Shown: positions 50,428 to 59,192 of the stretch, piece after piece | Numbering within the stretch: position 1 is the stretch's first letter | Layout of the letters: every line of letters begins with the position of its first letter | Source: Paenibacillus taichungensis | GTDB taxonomy: Bacteria; Bacillota; Bacilli; Paenibacillales; Paenibacillaceae | Direction of reading: 5' to 3' | Assembly: GCF_013359905.1 (NCBI RefSeq) | Contig: NZ_JABMCC010000104.1 | Location: 268,187 to 332,186, forward strand | Length of the DNA: 64,000 bases | Program-made: the position numbers and the translations under genes | Notes under the pieces: generated by a model | Databases searched by the model: none | What the model was told of the DNA's origin: nothing | What the model saw: only the letters and a program-made list of their open reading frames with translations

Positions 50428-51246
50428 TTGGATAAAAAAGCAGCAAAAATCCTGCTAGGCACCTTTTGGGGAAGCGGCGGCTGGAAAACAATATCTGCTC
50501 CCTTCTCAGGGGATGACTTTGAATATGCCAAAAGCAGAGGTGTCATGTTCGATCCACTGACCATTACCCATGATGAGATCGTCGCGCGTTTGCATGAGAT
50601 TCATCAGGACAACTCCATCAAGCGACGGGTAGTATCAGCATTTTTACACAGTTTATCTACCAAAAAAGGTTATCTGCGCAGTGCCCTTTCCAGCTGGGCT
50701 TTAACATCGCAGCTGCCTTTGCATACCTATGAGGAACGCCGAGCACTGCATGCCAACACCAGCTCCTGTGGGGATTGTAACTTCCTGCGCCTGCAATCGG
50801 ACAAGACGTACACGGACGTCGATCTGAACGTATTGAACTTTGAACGGGTGAAATGGGGCGGAGTCCGCCACAACAACCTGTTATACTGCCTGATGGATCT
50901 GGATCTACTGCTGGCTAGCAAGGAAGCCATCTATGAAGTGACTGACGCAGACATCGCTATACTTGTGAGCATGCTTGAAGCAGCGCAAACCTGCGAGCCT
51001 CACGACAGCGCACGCGGGTTAGAGAAACGCTGGAAAGGCTTATTTCCTTCGAGCAAACAGGAACGAGACGCCATCCTCGAAATCTGGGGTGCATCCGGTC
51101 TGCTTGTGCCGCAGGATACGCCACGAAAAAGCCGAGGCGGGTACAGCGACTTCCACTTTGCCACAACCTGGCAAGGCGATGATGGTTATAGCGCAGATGC
51201 GGCGATTTCCCTCTTTGGCTCCTATCTGCCCCAGACTCTAAGCTAA
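50428..51246 (+). CDS. conserved hypothetical protein
   Basis: About 272 residues from a TTG at 50428, chosen because AAAGGAGGT sits 8 bases upstream; an in-frame ATG at 50371 lacks a site. It begins DKKAAKILLGTFWGSGGWK; a repeated pattern of paired Trp-rich segments and helices follows. A C-x-x-C pair (SSCGDCNFLR, about residues 110-120) might bind metal. The C-terminus has PRKSRGGYSDFHFATTWQGDDG. I do not recognise the family. It is on the same strand as the ArsR gene, 62 bases after its stop. Confidence 0.65.
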   Translation: MDKKAAKILLGTFWGSGGWKTISAPFSGDDFEYAKSRGVMFDPLTITHDEIVARLHEIHQDNSIKRRVVSAFLHSLSTKKGYLRSALSSWALTSQLPLHTYEERRALHANTSSCGDCNFLRLQSDKTYTDVDLNVLNFERVKWGGVRHNNLLYCLMDLDLLLASKEAIYEVTDADIAILVSMLEAAQTCEPHDSARGLEKRWKGLFPSSKQERDAILEIWGASGLLVPQDTPRKSRGGYSDFHFATTWQGDDGYSADAAISLFGSYLPQTLS

Positions 51247-51295
51247 ATTTGGTTCTCATACAAGTTTGAATGAAGCTTAGGTTACAATAATGACA

Positions 51296-51325
51296 TCGAC
51301 AGATTTCCTGTTTAGCTCGTATAAT
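51296..51325 (+). promoter_or_regulatory. candidate promoter of the TagO-like gene
   Basis: TCGACA (one mismatch to TTGACA) at 51296-51301 and perfect TATAAT at 51320-51325, 18 bases apart. Transcription would start near 51332, which argues against translation from the ATG at 51290. Confidence 0.55.
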
Positions 51326-51364
51326 AGGGGGAAATTGGTAGATAGGAGTGAATCAAGCGAATTT

Positions 51365-52324
51365 ATGGTATACATACTGGCTTTTATGCTGTCTTTTGCT
51401 GTCGTGGTTCTGCTTATTCCGCCGCTTGGTCGACTGGCACATCGGCTCGATTTTGTGGACAAGCCCCGAGAAGATGTAGAGCGTAAGCTGCACAGGCAGC
51501 CCATTCCACTGACGGCGAGTTACGCGATATTTACTGGATTCTTCCTGACATACATTGTTCTTACGAAAGAAATTTCTTGGGAAACGGCGGCCCTGGTCGC
51601 CGGCGGAATGCTTCTATTAACGATTGGTACAGTCGATGACTGGTACAAAACGAAAGGCAAAGACTTCCCTGCCCTGCCTAAAATGATCATTCAAGTCTCG
51701 GCGGCAGTACTCGTTTTTGCTTCCGGCATTGCGTTCACAGGATTTGTGAATCCCTTCAACTCCGAATACATTATGCTTCCGATCTGGCTGCAATTCATTT
51801 TGACGATCCTGTGGATCTTCGGTGTGACGACAGTCATTAACTTCACGGATGGCATGGACGGACTGGCAGGTGGTTTGTCCGCCATCTCAGCCATTACACT
51901 GTTTATCGTTGCAATAACCAAAGGCCAAACCGATTCTGCCCTCATGGCCATTACGCTGGTGGGTGTAACCCTTGGTTATCTGAAATATAACAAAGCTCCA
52001 GCCAAAGTGTTTATGGGAGATGCAGGGGCTACGTTTCTCGGCTTTATCCTGGCGGTAATCGCCCTGGACGGTGCATTCAAACAAGCGACCATGTTGTCCA
52101 TCTTCATCCCGATTTTGGCACTCGGCGTACCGATCTTCGACAACATTTTTGTGGTCATCAAACGTTTCATTCAAGGCAAAGCCATCTATCAGGCAGATGC
52201 AAGTCAAGCTCACTATCGCTTGCTGCGTGCAGGTCTGAATCACAATCAGGTGGTTGGCGTCCTGTATCTTATCAGTACCTGCCTTTGCCTCTCGTCCATT
52301 ATTTTGATGCTGGTGGAGATGTAA
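51365..52324 (+). CDS. TagO/MraY-type undecaprenyl-phosphate sugar-1-phosphate transferase
   Basis: A ~319-residue membrane enzyme with about ten helices. Start uncertain: ATG 51365 fits the family's usual N-terminus (LAFMLSFAVVVLLIPPLGRL); an upstream in-frame TTG at 51335 lies too close to the predicted transcript start. It transfers GlcNAc-1-phosphate (or a related sugar phosphate) to undecaprenyl phosphate, the first step of wall teichoic acid or other cell-wall polymer synthesis. Motifs: GTVDDWYKTKGKDF, NFTDGMDGLAGG and VFMGDAGATFLGF, the three acidic clusters of the family. A trailing DASQAHYRLLRAGLNHNQ helps assign TagO/WecA over MraY. Confidence 0.88.
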   Translation: MVYILAFMLSFAVVVLLIPPLGRLAHRLDFVDKPREDVERKLHRQPIPLTASYAIFTGFFLTYIVLTKEISWETAALVAGGMLLLTIGTVDDWYKTKGKDFPALPKMIIQVSAAVLVFASGIAFTGFVNPFNSEYIMLPIWLQFILTILWIFGVTTVINFTDGMDGLAGGLSAISAITLFIVAITKGQTDSALMAITLVGVTLGYLKYNKAPAKVFMGDAGATFLGFILAVIALDGAFKQATMLSIFIPILALGVPIFDNIFVVIKRFIQGKAIYQADASQAHYRLLRAGLNHNQVVGVLYLISTCLCLSSIILMLVEM

Positions 52325-52359
52325 TATTAGTAACAAACGTTTCAACAAAAGGTGTAAAA

Positions 52360-52397
52360 AAAGAGACGAGCCCACTCATCCTGTGGCTCGTCTCTTT
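52360..52397. terminator. bidirectional terminator between the TagO-like gene and cydC
   Basis: AAAGAGACGAGCCCAC pairs with GTGGCTCGTCTCTTT. On the minus strand the stem leads into a T-run (TTTTTTT), so it suits the cyd operon; the plus side ends in CTCTTT and suits the TagO-like gene. The two genes converge here. Confidence 0.85.
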
Positions 52398-52520
52398 GCT
52401 ATGTCGCTGATGAATTGAACTAACATTTAAGAGGGTAACAGCTACAATGTCGTGCACAAGCCTCTGCAAACGCCCCCTACCCTTCCGATACCCGCCCCTG
52501 CCTGCACCTTATATTCGCTC

Positions 52521-54470
52521 TTATCTTGAGGCTACAGGTGGTAGCGGGACCGCAGGTTGCTGCCCATCTGCCCAACCCGGTCGATCAAGTTCAACGAGAC
52601 GGCGATAACGCTCTTCCCGGGCTAGCAATTGTTCGTGAGAACCCTGCATGGTGATCTGTCCATTTTCCATAAAAATAAGTTCATCCATCCGTTCCACTCC
52701 CATCAGGTGATGGGTGACCCAGATCATTGTTTTGCCCTGCATGCTGTCCATAATCGTCCGCATGAGGGCTCGTTCCGTCACAGGATCAAGTCCTACCGTT
52801 GGTTCATCGAAAATAACAACAGGTGTTTCGCGAAGAAGCACCCGGGCCAGTGCAATTCGCTGTCTTTCTCCACCAGAGAAACGAAGTCCTGTCTCCAGCA
52901 TCGGGGTATGATAACCCTGCGGCAAGGATTCAATGAGATCGGATAAACCTACTTGCGCAGCCACTCGCTGGATTTCTTCGTCTGTTGCATGCGGACGGCC
53001 GATTCGCAGATTGTTGGCTACCGTTGTATCAAATAGATGTGGACTTTGGTTCAGCACCGCAATGACATCCGTTATATTTTCGCCCACCGTTTGTACTGGA
53101 AGATCATTGATGAATACGTTCCCGACGGATGGGAGCAATGCTCCCTGAATGAGCTTCAGAAGGGTTGATTTCCCACCGCCACTGCGACCGAGAATAGCCA
53201 AGCGTTTACCCTGAGGTAGATGAAGGGATACCTCCTGCACCGCACAAGGAGCATCTGGCGTATAACGATAACTCACCTGATCGATCTGAATGTCAGCTCG
53301 TAGCCTGGGCGGAATGCGTAAGCGGATGCGTCGATCCGAAGCTCTTTCCGTGCGATTCAGGGAATCCAGCTGCTCTCCAGCTACCAGATTACTACCTGAT
53401 ACACCTAAAGTCATATCCGCTTTGGCTCCGGCTGCTGCATTCGCCCCTTCGGTTCCAGACTGTTCTGGTTTATGCTCTTCACCTTCCAAATGCTGCAAGC
53501 GTTCCAGCGATTCACGATACTGCGGAATATGCTCCACCGCATCTCCTACGGGCAGCAGTGCTTCTGTGAGTGGAAACAGTACCAGCACAAATGCAGCAAT
53601 CATAACCGCAGGCAGCTGTCCCGCAGAAGACGCACTTCCCGCCCATAAGGTCACGGATACCACCATAAGTCCGATCACGCACTGCGCAACCAGATCACGC
53701 CAGCGCGTCCATTGCCGCAAGCGGAGGCGAATCATATCTGCCTGGCCTTCAGTCTCTTCCTGCCGACGCACAAATTCTTCAGCTCGTCCACTTGCTATCC
53801 AATCTCCGAGGCCAAGCACACCATCGGTCAGACGAGTGTACAACTTGGCGTTTTCCCGCTTCATCCGCACTCGCAACTTCCAAGTCACTCGGAGGGAAAT
53901 GGCTGGCAGCACGGCAACCAGAAACAGCATATACAACCCCATCCACATTGCAAAACCCAGATCAACGCTGCCAAAGGCCACAACAGCTCCACCGTACATC
54001 ATGAGCGCCGTAACCGCCGGAAATACTGTACGCAGGTAAATATCCTGCAGTCGTTCTACATCCTCTGCAAGAGCAACAAGTACGTCTCCCGTCTGCATAC
54101 GAGAGCGCAGGAACAGTGCCTGCGGCTCCAAAATCCGGTACAGCTTCACGCGCTGATCCGCGAGTATACGCAAAACCGCATCATGACCGGCCAGACGTTC
54201 GACATACCGGAATACGGCACGGAAAATCCCAAATGCACGAACACCCACGATAGGTACATATACCATCAAAATATTTTCAGGACGGAGCGCTGACTTGGAG
54301 ATCAGAAACCCGGAGGTGAAGAGCAGCAGCACAGCACACAATGTAGCGCATATCCCCAGCGCAATGACTGCAAAGAGTCTCCAGCGGTACTGTGCCACGT
54401 ACGGAGTGATCCAGCTATTCTTTTTGCCCCCGCTCCGAGCTGTTTCTGTCTGCTCATAACCGGCTTTCAT
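52521..54470 (-). CDS. cydC: thiol reductant ABC exporter subunit CydC
   Basis: A 649-residue fused permease-ATPase, second half of the CydDC heterodimer that exports cysteine/glutathione to the periplasm-like side and is needed to assemble cytochrome bd. Helices at ~20-330, linker of low complexity (~335-400), then ATPase with Walker A GRSGGGKST, signature RFSGGERQRIALAR, Walker B VVIFDEPT and switch His VTHHLMG. The long charged linker is unusual. It is the last gene of the cyd operon, one base after cydD. Confidence 0.93.
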   Translation of the reverse strand: MKAGYEQTETARSGGKKNSWITPYVAQYRWRLFAVIALGICATLCAVLLLFTSGFLISKSALRPENILMVYVPIVGVRAFGIFRAVFRYVERLAGHDAVLRILADQRVKLYRILEPQALFLRSRMQTGDVLVALAEDVERLQDIYLRTVFPAVTALMMYGGAVVAFGSVDLGFAMWMGLYMLFLVAVLPAISLRVTWKLRVRMKRENAKLYTRLTDGVLGLGDWIASGRAEEFVRRQEETEGQADMIRLRLRQWTRWRDLVAQCVIGLMVVSVTLWAGSASSAGQLPAVMIAAFVLVLFPLTEALLPVGDAVEHIPQYRESLERLQHLEGEEHKPEQSGTEGANAAAGAKADMTLGVSGSNLVAGEQLDSLNRTERASDRRIRLRIPPRLRADIQIDQVSYRYTPDAPCAVQEVSLHLPQGKRLAILGRSGGGKSTLLKLIQGALLPSVGNVFINDLPVQTVGENITDVIAVLNQSPHLFDTTVANNLRIGRPHATDEEIQRVAAQVGLSDLIESLPQGYHTPMLETGLRFSGGERQRIALARVLLRETPVVIFDEPTVGLDPVTERALMRTIMDSMQGKTMIWVTHHLMGVERMDELIFMENGQITMQGSHEQLLAREERYRRLVELDRPGWADGQQPAVPLPPVASR

Positions 54471-54471
54471 C

Positions 54472-56346
54472 TTACACCGCCTCCATCTGGGCCTGAATCA
54501 TCTGGTAATATACGCCTTGTCGGACCAATAATTCCTCATGTGTTCCTGTCTCTGCAACCGTGCCGCCATCCATCACGATAATGCGATCCATATGCGGCAT
54601 CCAATGCAGTCGATGTGTTGCCAGAAACACCAGCTTACCCTCAAACAGCGGTAACATGGTCTGTTTCAGTTCATACTCGGTCTCCACATCCAGATGCGCA
54701 GTCGGCTCATCCAGCAGTAGGATCGGGCGCGCACTAAGCAGAGCTCTCGCCAAGGCCACCCGCTGTTCCTGCCCGCCGCTGAGCTGCCTTCCCCCAGCCC
54801 CAATCGGTTCCTGCAACCCATTCGGCAAGGAGGAGGCAAGCTTATGCAGACCTGCTGCGTGAATGGCGTCAGCCACCTCCACATCCGAAGCTTCAGGCAT
54901 ATAGAACCGAACATTATCTGCCAAGCTGCCACTGAAAATAGTTGGATGCTGCGGAATCGCCGCCGTTTGTTTTCTCCAATCTTCCATCATCTCTGGAGAT
55001 AAGGGCTGGCCGTTATATAAGATCTGACCTGAAGTAAGCTGCTGGAAACCTGCCAGCACATCAATCAGGGTTGATTTCCCTGCTCCGCTCGCTCCGATAA
55101 TCCCTACTTTACCAAGACCAGAAACCTGAAACGTCACATCATTCAGCGAACATGGCCCGTCTTCCTGATGCCGTACCTGTACGTTAGTGAGCGCCAGTCT
55201 GCTCGTTGCCTCCCAAGAGGGTTTGGATGAGAAAGCAGCCACGCCACTTCGGGCATCCACCTCACGTAAAACCACCCGTATGGTGGATGGAGCCACACCG
55301 CTTAGGCCAGAAGAAAGCTCACAAGAAGAGGATTCTCCGTTTTTTTCTGACACACCATGCAGAACAGCACTTGTGTATGCTTCCTTTTGCTTACGTTCGG
55401 CCATTTTCCCTCGTTCAATCATCTGGCTGATCGCTCCCCCGGCCTCTTTGCCGTCCAGTGTAGCGTGGTAATCTGCGCCTACCATTCGTACAGGCAGGAA
55501 GTATTCCGGTGCGAGAATGAGTACGGTCAGCGCTGGTCCAAGCAGCATATGTCCTTCCGTCAGGCGCAGCCCCATTCCAACCGCTACCGAAGCCACCGAC
55601 AGCATGGTGAAGAAATCAAGTGCGAAGGAGGACAGAAAAGCCATACGCAGCGTAGACATCGTAGCCTTGCGATAACGTTGACTGACCCGAATGATCGTTT
55701 CCCCATGCTTACCGCTTTGTCCCAGTGTTTTGAGTGTTTCCAGCCCACGGAGCGTATCTACGAAATGGTTGGCCAGCGCTTTGTACGACTTGAACTGTCC
55801 ATCGATCTTGCGTTGTGCAGCCAACCCCACCAAAATCATAAACACAATCAGGATCGGCAGCGTCAGCGTCAAAATAACCCCGGACATCATATCCAGCTTG
55901 AAGACATAGAACAGAATAACGATTGGCGTGAACCCCATCCCCAGCATTCGGGGAATAAACAGTTCAAGATATGTCTTATACTGGGCTGTTCCTTCGCGTG
56001 CCAAGGTTACTAGGTGCCCTGTTCCTTCCGTTTTGGCAAAACGCGGCCCCAGCCGGAACCACTGCTCCACCATCTGTCTACGCAGATCGTTTCCTGTCTT
56101 CTCCGCGTACCGCGAAGTGATGAGCTGCAACCAGAATGACAGGGCATAGCGGGCGGCAAAAGCGGCCAGGAACAACAGCAGTACCGGGTACTGCTCCGTT
56201 ACGGGTGAACCTTGAAACAATGCCGTAATCGCCTGTGCCAGCCATTTCGCCTGCATGATAATCGTCATCGCCTGTAACAGTACTAGCGCTGAGGCCAGCG
56301 CCAGTACTGGCCGGATGCCCGGCAGCTTCAGCAGCCCCCGTCCCAT
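54472..56346 (-). CDS. cydD: thiol reductant ABC exporter subunit CydD
   Basis: A 624-residue fused permease-ATPase, partner of cydC. Six helices at ~10-310, then linker with an EKNGESSSCELSSGLSG insertion, then ATPase: Walker A GASGAGKST, signature RQLSGGQEQRVALARAL, Walker B PILLLDEPT and switch His LATHRLHW. Both subunits keep their catalytic acids. It sits one base after cydB and one before cydC, a compact operon in the order A-B-D-C as in B. subtilis. Confidence 0.93.
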   Translation of the reverse strand: MGRGLLKLPGIRPVLALASALVLLQAMTIIMQAKWLAQAITALFQGSPVTEQYPVLLLFLAAFAARYALSFWLQLITSRYAEKTGNDLRRQMVEQWFRLGPRFAKTEGTGHLVTLAREGTAQYKTYLELFIPRMLGMGFTPIVILFYVFKLDMMSGVILTLTLPILIVFMILVGLAAQRKIDGQFKSYKALANHFVDTLRGLETLKTLGQSGKHGETIIRVSQRYRKATMSTLRMAFLSSFALDFFTMLSVASVAVGMGLRLTEGHMLLGPALTVLILAPEYFLPVRMVGADYHATLDGKEAGGAISQMIERGKMAERKQKEAYTSAVLHGVSEKNGESSSCELSSGLSGVAPSTIRVVLREVDARSGVAAFSSKPSWEATSRLALTNVQVRHQEDGPCSLNDVTFQVSGLGKVGIIGASGAGKSTLIDVLAGFQQLTSGQILYNGQPLSPEMMEDWRKQTAAIPQHPTIFSGSLADNVRFYMPEASDVEVADAIHAAGLHKLASSLPNGLQEPIGAGGRQLSGGQEQRVALARALLSARPILLLDEPTAHLDVETEYELKQTMLPLFEGKLVFLATHRLHWMPHMDRIIVMDGGTVAETGTHEELLVRQGVYYQMIQAQMEAV

Positions 56347-56347
56347 A

Positions 56348-57361
56348 TCAGTACTCCAGGTGATGCTGATCGTTCAGACGTTTGCGGAAAATGTAATAAC
56401 TCCAGATCTGATAGCCGAGTACAAACGGAAGCAGCGTACAAGCCACAATCGTCATCACTTTAAGCGAATATGCACCGGATGAAGCATTATAGACTGTCAG
56501 GTCAAACGCCGAACCCATTGAACTCACCATGACCCTTGGGAACAGACCGATAAATACGGAGGCAAACGCAATTGCAATCACGGCTCCCGTCATACCGAAG
56601 GCCCAGGCTTCACGTTTCTGACGCACGAAGTAAGCGGCCAGCCCCAATGAAGCAGCGCCAAGGACAACCATAATCCAGAGAGCCCAGCCGCGTACGGCAA
56701 ACACATCGGTCATGAAGTATGTCATCACAGCGTAGATCGCGAGGATCGCGGCCAGCGGCAACATCAGTTTTTTGGCCATATTCAGGGCACGTTCTCTAAG
56801 ATCTCCGACGGTCCGCAAGGAAGCAAACAGCAGACCATGCACCAGACACAACAACGTCACGCTCAACCCACCTACCACCGTATACGGATTGACGATGTCC
56901 AGGAAGCCGGGACGGAGCTGCATCTGAGCATCAATAGGCAGGCCTTTCATCAAGGTAGCGAAAACAACGCCGAACAAGAATGGCAGTAACGCACTGGAGA
57001 CTACAATGATGATGTCCCATGTTTTGCGCCAGCGTTCATGTCTCATTTTGCTGCGGAATTCAAAGGCAACTCCACGTCCGATCAAGGCCAGCAGCACGAC
57101 GACCAGCGGCAGATAAAACCCGCTAAACAGCGTGGCATACCAGTGCGGGAAGGCTGCAAACATTGCACCCCCTGCCGTAATCAGCCATACTTCATTGCCA
57201 TCCCAGAACGGACCGATCGAGTTGATCAGGGTACGACGTTCACGATCCGTTTTGCCAATCATTGCAGTAGACATGCCCACACCAAAATCAAAACCTTCTA
57301 GAAAGAAAAAACCAACAAACAAGACGGCAATCAGCAAAAACCACAACTCACTTAGTGACAA
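56348..57361 (-). CDS. cydB: cytochrome d ubiquinol oxidase subunit II
   Basis: 338 residues when started at the TTG at 57361, which has GGGGG 8 bases upstream and gives the family's SLSELWF N-terminus; a longer in-frame reading from 57451 would overlap cydA by 104 bases and add an atypical basic leader. Membrane protein of cytochrome bd: LEGFDFGVGM, NSIGPFWDGNEVWLITAGGAMF. It overlaps the end of cydA by 14 bases, so they are translated together. It partners CydA in quinol oxidation and O2 reduction at low oxygen. Confidence 0.95.
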   Translation of the reverse strand: MSLSELWFLLIAVLFVGFFFLEGFDFGVGMSTAMIGKTDRERRTLINSIGPFWDGNEVWLITAGGAMFAAFPHWYATLFSGFYLPLVVVLLALIGRGVAFEFRSKMRHERWRKTWDIIIVVSSALLPFLFGVVFATLMKGLPIDAQMQLRPGFLDIVNPYTVVGGLSVTLLCLVHGLLFASLRTVGDLRERALNMAKKLMLPLAAILAIYAVMTYFMTDVFAVRGWALWIMVVLGAASLGLAAYFVRQKREAWAFGMTGAVIAIAFASVFIGLFPRVMVSSMGSAFDLTVYNASSGAYSLKVMTIVACTLLPFVLGYQIWSYYIFRKRLNDQHHLEY

Positions 57362-58763
57362 CAGAATAACCCCCATCCACGCCGAACGGATCGGCCGATT
57401 CATCATGCTCCTCCGGCTTTTCGACTGCATATGGCCCTGCCTTGATTTCACGAACGAACAGGTAGACCATCACAATGCCGAGAACCGTATACGCTGCTGT
57501 AAAAGCAATGGTGGAGAACAAAATCTGGCCTGCGCTTACGTTCGGGGATACCCCGGCTGCGGTTGTCATATAACCAAATACCGTCCACGGCTGCCTTCCC
57601 ACCTCTGTCATAATCCAGCCCGACGTATTAGCGATAAACGGAAGGGAAATGGCAAACACCATCAGACGCATAAACCACTTGCCTGCTCCCTCCAATTTGC
57701 GGCGCATCGCCAGGAATGTACCGTATATCGCTAGCAAAATCATCAATCCGCCCGCAGCAATCATGATGCGGAAGCTCCAGAACGTCGTCCGTACCGGAGG
57801 AATGTAGTCTCCTGGACCATACGTCTGCTCATACTCCGCCTGCAATTCTTTCATGCCTTTGACACTGCCAGAGAACTTGCTATAGGACAGATAACTGAGC
57901 AATCCAGGGATTTTGATTTCTCTGGAATTCTCCTGTTTGTTCGGGTCGATAAAGGCTACCACGGTCCATGGTGCAGGGTCTTCCGTCGTCGTCCATGTTC
58001 CTTCACTGGCTGCCATTTTCATTGGCTGCGTCTCCACTAGATATTGCGCCTGGAAGTGACCCGAGAAGGCAACCCCTAGCGAGGAAACCAGGCCAATAAT
58101 GATGGCAATGTTGAACGAATTGCGGAATATTTCCACATCCTGCTTCTTCATCAACTTGTAGGCACTAATCCCGGTTACGACGAATGCACCTGTCATCAGG
58201 GCACCAAAGATCGTATGCGGGAACTCTACCAGCAGTTGACCATTCGTAATCAGTGCAAAGAAATCATTCATCTCGGCGCGGCCATTATTAATCTCGAAGC
58301 CAACCGGATGCTGCATGAATGAATTGGCTGCCAGAATCCAGAGCGCAGACAGGAATGTGCCGACAAATACCAGCCAGATACAAGCTAGGTGCACTTTTTT
58401 GGACAAACGATCCCATCCGAAAATCCAGAGTCCAATAAAGGTAGACTCCATAAAAAACGCCAATAAGGCTTCTACAGCCAGTGGCGCACCAAATACATCC
58501 CCGACAAAACGGGAGTACTCCGACCAGTTCATGCCGAACTGGAATTCTTGCAGAATGCCTGTGACTACACCAACGGCGAAGTTAATCAGGAACAGTTTGC
58601 CCCAGAATTTGGCCATCGTTTTGTAAACTTCCTTACCCTTCACTACGTACAACGTCTCCATAATGGCTACCAGCAGCACAAGACCGATGGACAGCGGTAC
58701 AAAAAAGAAATGGAAAATCGTTGTGAGCGCATATTGGATACGCGATAACATGATCGGATCCAT
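57348..58763 (-). CDS. cydA: cytochrome d ubiquinol oxidase subunit I
   Basis: A 471-residue membrane protein holding the haems b558, b595 and d. N-terminal MDPIMLSRIQYALTTIFHFF with the haem b595 ligand His region, VEALLAFFMESTFIGLWIFGWD, and the C-terminal GWIMTEVGRQPWTVFGYM motif with the quinol/haem b558 Met. Its Q-loop is the short Firmicute form. AAGGGG precedes the ATG. It is the first gene of cydABDC. Upstream are two Rex/Fnr-like boxes. Confidence 0.97.
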   Translation of the reverse strand: MDPIMLSRIQYALTTIFHFFFVPLSIGLVLLVAIMETLYVVKGKEVYKTMAKFWGKLFLINFAVGVVTGILQEFQFGMNWSEYSRFVGDVFGAPLAVEALLAFFMESTFIGLWIFGWDRLSKKVHLACIWLVFVGTFLSALWILAANSFMQHPVGFEINNGRAEMNDFFALITNGQLLVEFPHTIFGALMTGAFVVTGISAYKLMKKQDVEIFRNSFNIAIIIGLVSSLGVAFSGHFQAQYLVETQPMKMAASEGTWTTTEDPAPWTVVAFIDPNKQENSREIKIPGLLSYLSYSKFSGSVKGMKELQAEYEQTYGPGDYIPPVRTTFWSFRIMIAAGGLMILLAIYGTFLAMRRKLEGAGKWFMRLMVFAISLPFIANTSGWIMTEVGRQPWTVFGYMTTAAGVSPNVSAGQILFSTIAFTAAYTVLGIVMVYLFVREIKAGPYAVEKPEEHDESADPFGVDGGYSVVTK

Positions 58764-59192
58764 ACCGTTACCCCTTCTTTCTGTTCATATCGCAGTTTTC
58801 GTATTTGGCATTGAAGCCCCTTCTTCCGTTTCTGTCAGCCAAACACGTATTGATGAACGTATTGTGCCAGATAGACTATTTTATACATGTGACAATTATC
58901 ACAAACCCTGCCATGACAGCAAAAAAAAGTGATGATGGTCACACAATAGAAAAAAATAAACCTAATCTTTGGGCTTGCCAGCTTCGTCTATTCACGGAAG
59001 ATGCTCATGTTTGGGACGGAACGCCCATATGTTAGTGTCAGGCATAAAATACGCTGGGCAAAATGGGCATTACATATTGAATTATTGGATTCATTGATAT
59101 CATTCAAAGCAGCGCCAATCTGATGTTTATCAGGTGGTGATGCTTCAATCCGTGAACGGACAAAAATGCAAATCAAGTGAGGTGATTCATCG
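58764..59192. other. divergent promoter region of cydABDC and the glycan operon
   Basis: 429 bases without a gene. It contains the two TGTGA-N6-TCACA-type boxes (58888-58942) and, on the minus strand, TATAAA/TAAAAT near 58876-58885 as a possible -10 for cydA. On the plus strand, AAGTGAGGTGAT just before 59193 is the ribosome binding site of the next gene. No ORF with translation signals is seen. Confidence 0.5.
58888..58942. promoter_or_regulatory. two Rex/Fnr-type boxes controlling cydA
   Basis: TGTGACAATTATCACA at 58888-58903 is a perfect TGTGA-N6-TCACA dyad; AGTGATGATGGTCACA at 58927-58942 matches with one change. They are 39 bases apart. Rex (redox, NADH) recognises TTGTGAAN4TTCACAA and Fnr recognises TGTGA-N6-TCACA; both are known regulators of oxygen-limited genes in Firmicutes, and cydABCD is a Rex target in B. 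subtilis. The proximal box overlaps the likely -35/-10 region of cydA, suiting a repressor; the distal one would suit an activator near -61. Confidence 0.65.

Noticed and set aside
55357..56013. 218-codon frame antisense to cydD
   Set aside because: His/Gln-rich shadow frame without start signals.
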